Shown here piece by piece: positions 6,337-14,148 of a stretch of 24,537 nucleotides of DNA. Where the stretch lies: contig JASEIO010000022.1 of NCBI GenBank assembly GCA_030017475.1, positions 1-24,537 on the forward strand, in the 5' to 3' direction. The position numbers and the translations under genes were made by a program. Under the pieces are notes generated by a model, which saw only the letters and a program-made list of their open reading frames with translations, made no database searches and was not told where the DNA came from. Source of the DNA: a bacterium. GTDB lineage: Bacteria > UBA9089 > JASEIO01. The stretch's first letter is position 1. Every line of letters starts with the position of its first letter.

Positions 6337-7512
6337 ATGGATGTTATTGTTATTGTAAACAGTGTAGGTGAGATATCAAGTGGGTTGAGGCCCATTTCTC
6401 ACAAGATTAAAGAGAGATTTCCATCCTCTCGCATTATAGTTATTATACCTCCTTGTCAATATGCTGGTGGAAGGGAGAAAGAAGTGGTTAGGAAGATGCC
6501 TAACATTGATTTAGTATTTTCATTAAAGGGATATTTTAAGTTGTTGATATTTGGTAAGTTAGATGACTTTTTACCAGGAAAGGAAACTGTTATTCTTCAT
6601 TTGGGAGGTGACCAGGCGTACACCATTTTGTTAGCGAAAAGGCTTGGTGTAAATGCCTTACTTTATACCAATTCCCGTGTTAGATGGAAAAGATATTTTC
6701 AGAGGATTATGGTTACGGATGAAAAAATGGTAGAAGATAATTCGAGATATACGGTAGTGGGCGATCTAATGGTTGATTCAGGTGCGCTACGGAGTAAAGG
6801 AGAGGTGGATGGATTAAATAATAGATTTAATATAGGGTTATTTCCAGGATCAAGGATGTATCTAATAAGATATATGATACCTTTCTTTTTAAAAGTGGCA
6901 GAAGAGATAAGTAATAGATTAAAGGGTGTTTGCTTTTTTATTAGTAAATCAGATTTTATAACAGAAGAGGAGTTTGAGGCCTCGATTAAAAAGGATAAGA
7001 GATGTAATTTTATAGAAGGGTGTGATGGAAAAATCACTAATGGAGAAATAAAAACCTCTAAGGGATTGACCTTACAAATTATTCGCTGGATTCCTAAGGG
7101 TCTTCATCTTGCAATTACTCTTCCTGGAACAATTACAGGAGAGCTGGCTTCCTTAGGCATACCGATGATTGTAATCTGTCCTATGAACAAACCTGAACTC
7201 ATCCCTTTAGATGGTGTCTTAGGATTAATGGGGTATCTTCCAATAATAGGTAAAGGTATTAAAAGGTGTGCTATTAAATATATGGATAGAATTACTCGCT
7301 TTGTAAGTATCCCTAATAGAAAAGAGGGAAGGGAGATTGTTCAAGAAGTACGAGGGGTTATAACTTCTTATCAGGTAGCTTATAAGGCAGTGGAACTTTT
7401 ATTAAATGAAGAAAGGCGAAGTAGAATGAGTGAAGAATTGAAGGGCATATCTGGTTATAAACCTGCCTCAGATAATATAGTAGATGTAATTGAAGAGGTT
7501 ATCTATGCTTGA
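6337..7512 (+). CDS. LpxB-related GT-B glycosyltransferase
   Basis: This 391-residue protein has a GT-B layout resembling LpxB. An N-terminal strand MDVIVIVNSVGEISSG begins it, and a central GLFPGSRMYLIRYMIP matches the GLLPGSR site of LpxB. LPGTITGELASLGIPMIVICP aligns with the SGTATLEAAILGVPM motif. It lacks the N-terminal PSGD motif and the PPQVFAW segment of true LpxB, so donor and acceptor probably differ. ATG 6337 was chosen because AGGGTG precedes it; TTG 6316 lies inside the terminator and GTG 6328 is possible. Its last eight bases overlap the aminotransferase gene. It may transfer a sugar to lipid A or another envelope lipid; the substrate is unknown. Confidence 0.75.
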   Translation: MDVIVIVNSVGEISSGLRPISHKIKERFPSSRIIVIIPPCQYAGGREKEVVRKMPNIDLVFSLKGYFKLLIFGKLDDFLPGKETVILHLGGDQAYTILLAKRLGVNALLYTNSRVRWKRYFQRIMVTDEKMVEDNSRYTVVGDLMVDSGALRSKGEVDGLNNRFNIGLFPGSRMYLIRYMIPFFLKVAEEISNRLKGVCFFISKSDFITEEEFEASIKKDKRCNFIEGCDGKITNGEIKTSKGLTLQIIRWIPKGLHLAITLPGTITGELASLGIPMIVICPMNKPELIPLDGVLGLMGYLPIIGKGIKRCAIKYMDRITRFVSIPNRKEGREIVQEVRGVITSYQVAYKAVELLLNEERRSRMSEELKGISGYKPASDNIVDVIEEVIYA

Positions 7513-8692
7513 TAAACCAGCGATTTTGGGTGGAGTGCCAGTAAGAGAGGATCTTCTTGCTTTTGGAAAACCTTTGATTTCTCAAGATGAAATAGATGAG
7601 GTGGTAGATACATTAAGATCAGGATGGTTGTCTACCGGACCCAAGGTAGCTATATTTGAGGAGAGATTTAAAGAGTATATTGGTGTAAGACACGCCATTG
7701 CCTTAAACTCCTGTACAGCTGGCCTACATTTAGCCTTAGAGGTTTGTGGGATAAAACCAGGAGACGAAGTAATAACAACACCCTTTACATTTTGTGCTAC
7801 AGCCAATGTAATAACCCATTTAGGAGCAAAGGTTGTTTTTTCGGATATTGATAAAGACACACTTTGTATAGACCCGAATGAAATAGAAAGAAATATTACC
7901 TCCCGGACTAAGGCGATAATCCCAGTCCACTTTGCTGGCCAAGTTTGTAGGATGGATGAGATTTATGATATTGCAAAGAGATATAATTTACGAGTAATTC
8001 AAGATGCAGCTCATGCTATTGAAGCAACCTATAAAGGTAAGAAGGTAGGTTCTTTTCCTGATCTTACATCTTACAGTTTTTATGCTACCAAAAACCTAAC
8101 TACGGGCGAAGGAGGGGCGGTAGTTACAGATAATGATTCCTTCGCAGAAAAGATAAGGGTTTTAAGGCTTCATGGGTTAACCCAGGATGCATGGCGTAGA
8201 TATGAAGAGGTTAGACATTATGATGTGACAATTGCTGGATATAAATATAATATGATGGATATCCAGGCTGCCTTAGGTATCCGGCAGCTTGAAAAACTGG
8301 AAAGGTATCTTCAAATAAGAGAGAGGTATTTCAAGATGTATGACGAGGCATTTTCTCGTATCCAAGGGATAATCTTACCTAAAAGTATTCCAGGGATTCG
8401 GCATGCAAGACATTTATACGTAATAATGCTTGACTTAGAACAGATTACTATTGGAAGAGACGAATTCTTAGAGGCATTAAAAGCGGAAAATATTGGTACT
8501 GGAATACATTTTATACCTCTTCATCTTCATTCCTTTTACAGAAAGGCAGGGTATAAAAAAGGCGACTTCCCACAAAGTGAATGGGCAGGGGAAAGAATCC
8601 TTTCCCTTCCTATGTCTGCAGGCTTGACCACAAAAGATATAGAAGATGTAATCTCGGCCGTTAAAAAGATAATCTCCTACTATAGAAAATGA
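7505..8692 (+). CDS. DegT/DnrJ/EryC1 (ArnB-like) sugar aminotransferase
   Basis: This is a PLP-dependent nucleotide-sugar aminotransferase of 395 residues, fold type I, normal family length. K196 in SFYATKNLTTGEGG is the Schiff-base lysine, and D167AAH holds the residue that contacts the PLP ring nitrogen. NSCTAGLHLAL and GYKYNMMDIQAALG are diagnostic of the ArnB/PseC branch, which moves an amino group from glutamate onto a keto-sugar. ATG 7505 overlaps the previous stop by eight bases, with GAAGAGG upstream. No ArnA, ArnC or ArnT is near, so an aminoarabinose role is not supported. With the oxidoreductase at 5300 it could act as GnnB for a 3-amino sugar in lipid A; O-antigen amino-sugar synthesis is an equal possibility. 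Confidence 0.9.
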   Translation: MLDKPAILGGVPVREDLLAFGKPLISQDEIDEVVDTLRSGWLSTGPKVAIFEERFKEYIGVRHAIALNSCTAGLHLALEVCGIKPGDEVITTPFTFCATANVITHLGAKVVFSDIDKDTLCIDPNEIERNITSRTKAIIPVHFAGQVCRMDEIYDIAKRYNLRVIQDAAHAIEATYKGKKVGSFPDLTSYSFYATKNLTTGEGGAVVTDNDSFAEKIRVLRLHGLTQDAWRRYEEVRHYDVTIAGYKYNMMDIQAALGIRQLEKLERYLQIRERYFKMYDEAFSRIQGIILPKSIPGIRHARHLYVIMLDLEQITIGRDEFLEALKAENIGTGIHFIPLHLHSFYRKAGYKKGDFPQSEWAGERILSLPMSAGLTTKDIEDVISAVKKIISYYRK

Positions 8693-8715
8693 GGCTGTTC
8701 GGTAATTCATAACTT

Positions 8716-8720
8716 GGAGG
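8716..8720 (+). promoter_or_regulatory. Shine-Dalgarno deciding the TTG start of the ABC transporter
   Basis: GGAGG lies five bases before TTG 8726. A TTG at 8714 would put this site inside the coding region, so 8726 is preferred. Confidence 0.65.
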
Positions 8721-8725
8721 AAAGG

Positions 8726-10450
8726 TTGTTTAGGTCGTATATCCGAATATTTTCATATCTAAAACCATATACATTAAAGATTATAGGTTCTTTTATTTGT
8801 ACGCTTTTACTCATTGCTATTGTGATTTATATTCCATCAATAACTGGTTATTTAGTGGACGATGTTTTAAAGACAAGAGATATCCGCCTTTTAACTCATC
8901 TAATTTTAGCTGGAATAGGTCTATTATTATTGAAAGGGGTTATCTCTTATTTCCAGGTATACCTGATGGTCTTTGCAGGAGAAGGAGCAGTAAGAGATTT
9001 AAGACAGGAATTTTTTTCGCATTTAACTCGACTCTCCTTTTCTTTCTTTACCAAATGGCATACAGGGGATTTGATATCTAGGGCAATCGCAGATATAGCT
9101 ATAATTAGAGAGACATTCGTTATGAATTTTGTGAGGGTTATACCCCAGATCTTTATTTTTTTAGGACTTTTGATAAGGATCTTTATTTTAAATTTGCACC
9201 TTGCATTGGCTTCGTGTCTAATCATTCCCATTATTTTAGTACTCTTGGTAAAATTCGGAAAAAGGGTAAAATCTGTAAGCAAGACATTACAAGGAAAGGT
9301 AGATAACCTTTCTTCTTTAATCAATGAGGTTATCTCCGGGATAAGAACAGTTAAATCTTTTTGTAGAGAGGATTATGAAAAAGATAGGTTCCGTAACATA
9401 AATCAAGAGAATTTTAGTGTCGGAGTTTTTCGTTCAAAGTTACGAGCAATTCAGGATGCATCTGTTGAATTTATAGCTGTTTTAGGATTTTTTGCAGTTG
9501 TCTTGATAGCTGGACTTCAATTGATAAAGGGGAAGATTACCCCTGGAGAATTGACTGCGTTTTTTACTGCCTTGGTTTTGATCGCAGAGCCTATCTCTAC
9601 CATCTCCAGATCCTATTTCCATTGGCAAGAAACAGCTGCCTCAAGTGACAGAATATTTCAGATTATAGATACAAAAGAGAAGGTGGAAGAAAAACCTATG
9701 GCAAGTGATATGCCTCGTATTAGAGGAGAGGTTGAATTCCGTGATATAAGCTTTAGTTATGATGGGCGGAAAGAGATTTTAAAGGGCATATGTATTAAGG
9801 TAGAAGAAGGCGAGACAATTGGATTGGTTGGAAAATCTGGGGCAGGAAAGACAACCTTACTTTCCCTTATTCCAAGATTTTACGACCCAACGAATGGTGT
9901 GATTTTGATAGACGGAAGGGATATTGGAGATTTTAAGATTCGGACCTTAAGGGAACAGATTGGGATTTTACTCCAGGAACCGATCCTTTTTTCTGGAACC
10001 ATAAGAGAGAATATACTATACGGAAGATTAGATGCTACACAGGAAGAGATAATAAAGGCAAGTCAATTAGCCAATATCCATTCATTTATTGAATCCTTAC
10101 CTAATGGATATGATACGGAAATTGGGGAACGAGGGGTGAAATTGTCAGGTGGAGAGAGGCAAAGAATAGCCATAGCACGTGTTTTGATCAAATCGCCAAG
10201 GATAATTCTATTGGACGAACCAACATCTGCAATAGACGCCGAATCAGAGGAACTTATCCATGAGGCTATAAAAAATCTTATGAAAGGTAGGACTACCTTT
10301 ATTATTGCCCATAGGCTCTCAACTGTTAAACATGTAGATAGATTGGTTGTCATTGATAACGGAGAGGTTGCTGAGATTGGGAAGCATTCAGAACTTTTAG
10401 AAAAAGAAGGTATCTATGCTGATCTTTTTAAGAGCCAACTCTTTATGTAA
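8726..10450 (+). CDS. msbA: MsbA-type lipid A flippase / ABC exporter
   Basis: This 574-residue half-transporter fuses a six-helix membrane domain (about 1-320) to an ATPase domain. It has Walker A GKSGAGKT (369-376), signature LSGGE (473-477), Walker B ILLDEP (494-499) and the switch His 529 in IIAHRLSTV. Length and order match MsbA, which flips core-lipid A across the inner membrane in an ATP-dependent way. Its position between lipid A genes and glycosyltransferases supports that role over a drug exporter, but the fold is shared by many exporters, so the symbol is by context. The TTG start is set by GGAGG. It begins 33 bases after the aminotransferase, in the same probable operon. Confidence 0.88.
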   Translation: MFRSYIRIFSYLKPYTLKIIGSFICTLLLIAIVIYIPSITGYLVDDVLKTRDIRLLTHLILAGIGLLLLKGVISYFQVYLMVFAGEGAVRDLRQEFFSHLTRLSFSFFTKWHTGDLISRAIADIAIIRETFVMNFVRVIPQIFIFLGLLIRIFILNLHLALASCLIIPIILVLLVKFGKRVKSVSKTLQGKVDNLSSLINEVISGIRTVKSFCREDYEKDRFRNINQENFSVGVFRSKLRAIQDASVEFIAVLGFFAVVLIAGLQLIKGKITPGELTAFFTALVLIAEPISTISRSYFHWQETAASSDRIFQIIDTKEKVEEKPMASDMPRIRGEVEFRDISFSYDGRKEILKGICIKVEEGETIGLVGKSGAGKTTLLSLIPRFYDPTNGVILIDGRDIGDFKIRTLREQIGILLQEPILFSGTIRENILYGRLDATQEEIIKASQLANIHSFIESLPNGYDTEIGERGVKLSGGERQRIAIARVLIKSPRIILLDEPTSAIDAESEELIHEAIKNLMKGRTTFIIAHRLSTVKHVDRLVVIDNGEVAEIGKHSELLEKEGIYADLFKSQLFM

Positions 10451-10479
10451 ATTAAGTTTATAAAAGGTTCTTAAAGATT

Positions 10480-11550
10480 ATGAAGGTAGCCCATTTTATA
10501 AAGAGATATTTACCAAGATCAGAAACCTTTATCTATGAGGAGATAAGGAATATAAAAGGGGTTTCGCAGATCTTACTCACAAAAATGGTGGAGAATTTGG
10601 AATTATTTCCCTATCCCTCTGAGATCTTCAAAGACTCAAGCCTTTTCAAGCATATTCTTAAAGAGAATGATGTGGGGTTGATACATGCCCGATTTGCCTA
10701 TGGAGGAATAGAGATGTTAAACCTAAGTAAAAGGCTCAATATTCCTCTATTAACCACCTTTTCTGGTATGGATGTCTATCGTTTTCCTCGCCATTTAATC
10801 TATAAGCGAAAACTCCTTAGACTTTTTCAGGAAGGAGATATGTTCCTCGTAAGGTCTCACCTGATGGAGGAAGATGTGGTAAATTTAGGATGTCCACCGG
10901 ATAAGATCCAAGTTCTTTATGGCGGGATTGATATAGATAAGTTTTGTTGCCGTAAGGCGAGAGAGTCCACCAATGGGCCAATCCGAATATTGATGTGCGG
11001 GAGGTTTGTAGAGAAAAAGGGATTGAAATATGGAATCCATGCATTCGGAAATATCTCAAGTAAATATAAGGATACGGAATTACGGATAATCGGCTATGGA
11101 AAGTTACAAAAGGAATTAGAGGAACTGTGTAAAAGGTTATCTTTAGAAGAAAGGGTAAGGTTTCTTGGCCCTTTATCCCATGAAAAGGTAAGGGAGGAGA
11201 TGACTCAGGCAACCTTTTTCTTAGCACCATCTATAACTGCAAGAAATGGAGATAAGGAAGGAATCCCTAATGTTATAAAAGAAGCCATGGCCTGTGGATT
11301 ACCGGTTATTTCTACTCTTCATTCTGGAATACCAGAATTAGTTCGAGATGGTAAAACCGGTTTTTTAGTAAAAGAGCGAGATGTTTCGGAATTGGTAGAT
11401 CGGCTTGATTATCTTATAACTCACCCTGAGATATGGAAAGAATTAGGGGGAAATGGTAGGAAGGTAGTAGAGGAAAGGTTTAATATAAAAAAACAGGTAA
11501 GGAAACTTGAGGAGATCTACCAGAGCCTTATCGACAAGCACTTTAGATGA
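10480..11550 (+). CDS. GT4 family glycosyltransferase
   Basis: This is a retaining GT-B glycosyltransferase of 356 residues. The N-terminal half has YLPRSETFIYEE and LIHARFAYGG, resembling the colanic acid/WcaL-type branch. The C-terminal half has RILMCGRFVEKKGLKYGI and the donor-binding motif EGIPNVIKEAMACGLPV with the E-x7-E pair, followed by GIPELV. It most likely adds a sugar from a nucleotide donor to an LPS core or O-unit acceptor at the cytoplasmic face. It lies 29 bases after msbA, and its TGA overlaps the ATG of the phosphatase gene. Sugar and acceptor cannot be told from sequence. Confidence 0.9.
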   Translation: MKVAHFIKRYLPRSETFIYEEIRNIKGVSQILLTKMVENLELFPYPSEIFKDSSLFKHILKENDVGLIHARFAYGGIEMLNLSKRLNIPLLTTFSGMDVYRFPRHLIYKRKLLRLFQEGDMFLVRSHLMEEDVVNLGCPPDKIQVLYGGIDIDKFCCRKARESTNGPIRILMCGRFVEKKGLKYGIHAFGNISSKYKDTELRIIGYGKLQKELEELCKRLSLEERVRFLGPLSHEKVREEMTQATFFLAPSITARNGDKEGIPNVIKEAMACGLPVISTLHSGIPELVRDGKTGFLVKERDVSELVDRLDYLITHPEIWKELGGNGRKVVEERFNIKKQVRKLEEIYQSLIDKHFR

Positions 11551-12257
11551 TGAATAGAATAGTCTGCCTTTTTATAATTATCATCTGTTTGGCACAACAC
11601 GCAAATGCCTTTTCTTTAGATAAGGGGGATTTATTGACATTCTTTTGCTTAGGTACTGGGGTAGGTTTATTATATACATTCGATTCGGAAATCCAGAAAT
11701 TTGTTTTAGATAATCAAAATCGATTTTTGGACGATATATCTCCCTATCTTGAAAAGTTGGGTGATGGATGGGTAGATTTAGGCATTTGTGGTATTCTTTA
11801 TCTGAATGGATGTATATCAAAAGACGATGATCTAAAGGAAACAGGGATATTGGGTGGTAAGGCATTTTTAATCTCTTCGTGTTTAACAAGAGGATTGAAA
11901 CAACTGGTTGGTAGGGCAAGACCAGGGGAGGGAAAGGGTTCTAATTATTTTATAGGTTCCCATCTCAGTCTTTCGGGAAAATATGAATCATTTCCATCTG
12001 GTCATGCCACAGCGGCATTTGCTGTAGCCACGGTTTTAGCTGAGAGATGCGATAATTCTTGGGTAGATACCTTCATATATACCTTGGCAACCTTAGCCTC
12101 GTTACAAAGGGTATATGATAATGCCCATTGGGCATCTGATGTCTTGTTTGGTGCAGCAATAGGAATAATTACCGCAAGATTGGTTGTTGATAATGAAGAT
12201 ATATCTATTAGACATTCAAAAGGCACTTATATATTAATGCTGACTAAACATTTCTGA
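11547..12257 (+). CDS. PAP2 superfamily lipid phosphatase
   Basis: This 236-residue protein has a hydrophobic N terminus (about 1-21) ending in a possible AHA/NAF cleavage region. It carries all three acid phosphatase motifs: K118...R125-P126, PSGH153, and R188-x5-H194-x3-D198. Such enzymes remove phosphate from membrane lipids at the periplasmic face: undecaprenyl-PP, phosphatidylglycerol-P or lipid A (LpxE/LpxF type). Lying in one operon with msbA and LPS glycosyltransferases, a lipid A phosphatase or a carrier-lipid phosphatase is plausible, but sequence alone does not decide. ATG 11547 overlaps the GT4 stop (ATGA); ATG 11550 is an equal start. Confidence 0.87.
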   Translation: MMNRIVCLFIIIICLAQHANAFSLDKGDLLTFFCLGTGVGLLYTFDSEIQKFVLDNQNRFLDDISPYLEKLGDGWVDLGICGILYLNGCISKDDDLKETGILGGKAFLISSCLTRGLKQLVGRARPGEGKGSNYFIGSHLSLSGKYESFPSGHATAAFAVATVLAERCDNSWVDTFIYTLATLASLQRVYDNAHWASDVLFGAAIGIITARLVVDNEDISIRHSKGTYILMLTKHF

Positions 12258-12263
12258 GTATAA

Positions 12264-13211
12264 ATGTCTTATTCTGATTACAGTTTTGAAACGAAAGATT
12301 ACAAAGAATCAGAATCTAAGGAAAGGTTTGATGCAAGTATTGTAATTCCAACCTTTAATAGGAAGCTATTATTGGATAGATGTCTAACCTATCTTTTCTC
12401 CCAAGATTATCCAAAGGATAGATACGAGATAGTGGTTGTTGATGATGGTTCTTCAGACGGTACAAGGGAGATGGTTAGTTCTAAACATCCTCCTTGTTTA
12501 TTGAAATATCTTTATCAGGAACAATCAGGGCCTAATAGAGCTCGGAATTTAGGGATAAGAGAGGCAGAAGGAGGGGTAATAGTTTTTATCGATTCAGATA
12601 TATTTGCCCCTCCTTCTCTCCTTTCCAGTCATTTGAGGATTCATAAGGTATATAAGAATATAATTGTTAGTGGTCCACTCACAAGAACACAGAACTTGAA
12701 TGAAGACTTTAAAGATATAAGAAAGAGAAGACTTCGGAAGTTTTTCGATCTATCCGGTGTATCCTTGATTACCTCAAATCTATCTGTTAGAAGAGAACAT
12801 TTATTAAAGATTGGGGGATTTTCGGAAGAGTTCCGAGGATACGGTTGGCATGATTGGGACCTGGGTCAGAGATTAAAAGGCCAAGGGCTAATTCCAAGAA
12901 GAGACATAAATGCAATAGCTTATCATTATACAGAAGAGATGACAGATATGCAAGAGATTTGTAAGAAGAGACGTGAAAGGGGAGAAAATGCCATCCTTTA
13001 TCTAAAAAGACACCCACATTTTCGGATTTTACTCTCTATCAATCTCCATTTTCTTTTATATGACAAACTAATAAAACATTTTATTGAAGACGAAAGGTTT
13101 AAAAAGAGATTTCCAAGATTAGCAAAGAGATGGTTATTAATTCATCATTATGCCAACGGATTAAAAGAAGGACTGAGGAGGCATTTTAAAGCTGTAAGTC
13201 GTAAGGATTAA
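12264..13211 (+). CDS. GT2 glycosyltransferase, first of three tandem paralogues
   Basis: This inverting GT-A glycosyltransferase has 315 residues. The core starts at about residue 23 (DASIVIPTFNRK), with EIVVVDDGSSDGT, the metal-binding D110-S-D112 in FIDSD, and a GWHDWDLGQRL acceptor-site segment. The first 22 residues are polar and absent from the two following paralogues. The C-terminal YANGLKEGLRRHF is shared with them in altered form. It begins six bases after the phosphatase gene without a clear Shine-Dalgarno, so coupling to the upstream gene is likely. The final codons lie in the left arm of a 15-bp inverted repeat. It probably builds an LPS core or O-chain; the sugar is unknown. Confidence 0.9.
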   Translation: MSYSDYSFETKDYKESESKERFDASIVIPTFNRKLLLDRCLTYLFSQDYPKDRYEIVVVDDGSSDGTREMVSSKHPPCLLKYLYQEQSGPNRARNLGIREAEGGVIVFIDSDIFAPPSLLSSHLRIHKVYKNIIVSGPLTRTQNLNEDFKDIRKRRLRKFFDLSGVSLITSNLSVRREHLLKIGGFSEEFRGYGWHDWDLGQRLKGQGLIPRRDINAIAYHYTEEMTDMQEICKKRRERGENAILYLKRHPHFRILLSINLHFLLYDKLIKHFIEDERFKKRFPRLAKRWLLIHHYANGLKEGLRRHFKAVSRKD

Positions 13212-13245
13212 AGATTTTATCTACTTACAACTTACGACTTATAGC
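13191..13245. repeat. 15-bp inverted repeat across the GT2 stop codon
   Basis: GCTGTAAGTCGTAAG (13191-13205) pairs with CTTACGACTTATAGC (13231-13245) over all 15 positions, one as a G-U wobble. The 25-base loop carries a further CTTACAA copy, and a TATAGCCTATAGC run follows. There is no T run, so it is not a standard terminator. Its left arm codes for the last residues of the first GT2. Confidence 0.65.
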
Positions 13246-13260
13246 CTATAGCATTAAAAA

Positions 13261-14148
13261 ATGGATGCGAGTGTTGTTATACCTACGTATAATAGAAAAA
13301 GGGTTCTGAAAGATAGTCTGTTGAGCCTCTTTAATCAAGATTATCCGAAGGGTAGATATGAGATAGTCATTGTTGATGATGGGTCTTCAGATAATACAGA
13401 CAAACTCATTAAGTCTCTCTCTCCACCTTGCTTCCTAAAATACCTACGTCATCCACAAAGGGAAGGCCCAAGCAAGGCAAGAAATTATGGAATAAGAGAG
13501 GCGAATGGAGAGATCATAATCTTTATTGACTCAGATATTATCTGCCCTCCAGGTTTTGTATCGGCACATATGAGATATCATAAAAAATATAGAAATATTG
13601 TGGTTGATGGGCCAGCAGTTTACATAAATAATTTGGATGGCAATCACAGATTTCAGAGATTTCTTGCTCGATTTGACTTCTTTGGCGGTTCATTCATTAC
13701 TGCAAACACATCTTGCAAAAAAGAGGTATTGATTAAAGCAGGAGGATTTTCAGAAGATTTTGGTTTACGTTTTGGGTGGGAGGATAGAGAATTTGGCTTT
13801 AGAATTAAGCAAATGGGGATAAAGAGAAAAAAGGCGAGATCTGCATATGCCTTTCATTATCAAGAAAAAAGAGATTTGCAGGCATCTATCCAAAAAGGTA
13901 TTGATCAAGGAATAAATGCGGTTTTATATTATAAAAAACATCCAAATTTAAGAGTAAAGATAGAGACAAGATTTCATTATCTCTTATTGGATAGATTGAT
14001 TAATGTTGGCAATTGGTTAGAGAAGGATATTCCAAAGAGGCTAATTAGTTCCAAGATCTTACAGGTTTTATTAAGAAGACCTTTTCTTATCCATGCTTAT
14101 GCAAAAGGTTTAAGGGAAGGAATCAGAAGATATTATGATCGAGGTTAG
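13261..14148 (+). CDS. GT2 glycosyltransferase, second tandem paralogue
   Basis: This 295-residue GT-A protein starts directly with MDASVVIPTYNRK, then EIVIVDDGSSDNT, FIDSD (D90, D92) and FGWEDREFGFR. QDYPKGRYEIV and GPSKARNYGIREA are nearly the same as in the first paralogue, showing a local duplication. C-terminal AKGLREGIRRYYD is conserved. It is separated from the first copy by 49 bases holding the inverted repeat, and no Shine-Dalgarno is visible before ATG 13261. It overlaps the third copy by 14 bases. It probably acts on the same growing glycan as its neighbours, at a different position. Confidence 0.9.
   Translation: MDASVVIPTYNRKRVLKDSLLSLFNQDYPKGRYEIVIVDDGSSDNTDKLIKSLSPPCFLKYLRHPQREGPSKARNYGIREANGEIIIFIDSDIICPPGFVSAHMRYHKKYRNIVVDGPAVYINNLDGNHRFQRFLARFDFFGGSFITANTSCKKEVLIKAGGFSEDFGLRFGWEDREFGFRIKQMGIKRKKARSAYAFHYQEKRDLQASIQKGIDQGINAVLYYKKHPNLRVKIETRFHYLLLDRLINVGNWLEKDIPKRLISSKILQVLLRRPFLIHAYAKGLREGIRRYYDRG

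Noticed and set aside
7505-8692. Aminoarabinose (ArnB) role for the aminotransferase
   Set aside because: Family similarity fits, but ArnA, ArnC, ArnD and ArnT are all absent from the locus, so the named pathway is not supported.
12264-12330. Polar N-terminal extension of the first GT2 as a separate small gene
   Set aside because: It is in frame with the GT2 core without a stop or internal ribosome site, so it is more simply an N-terminal extension or a slightly early start call.
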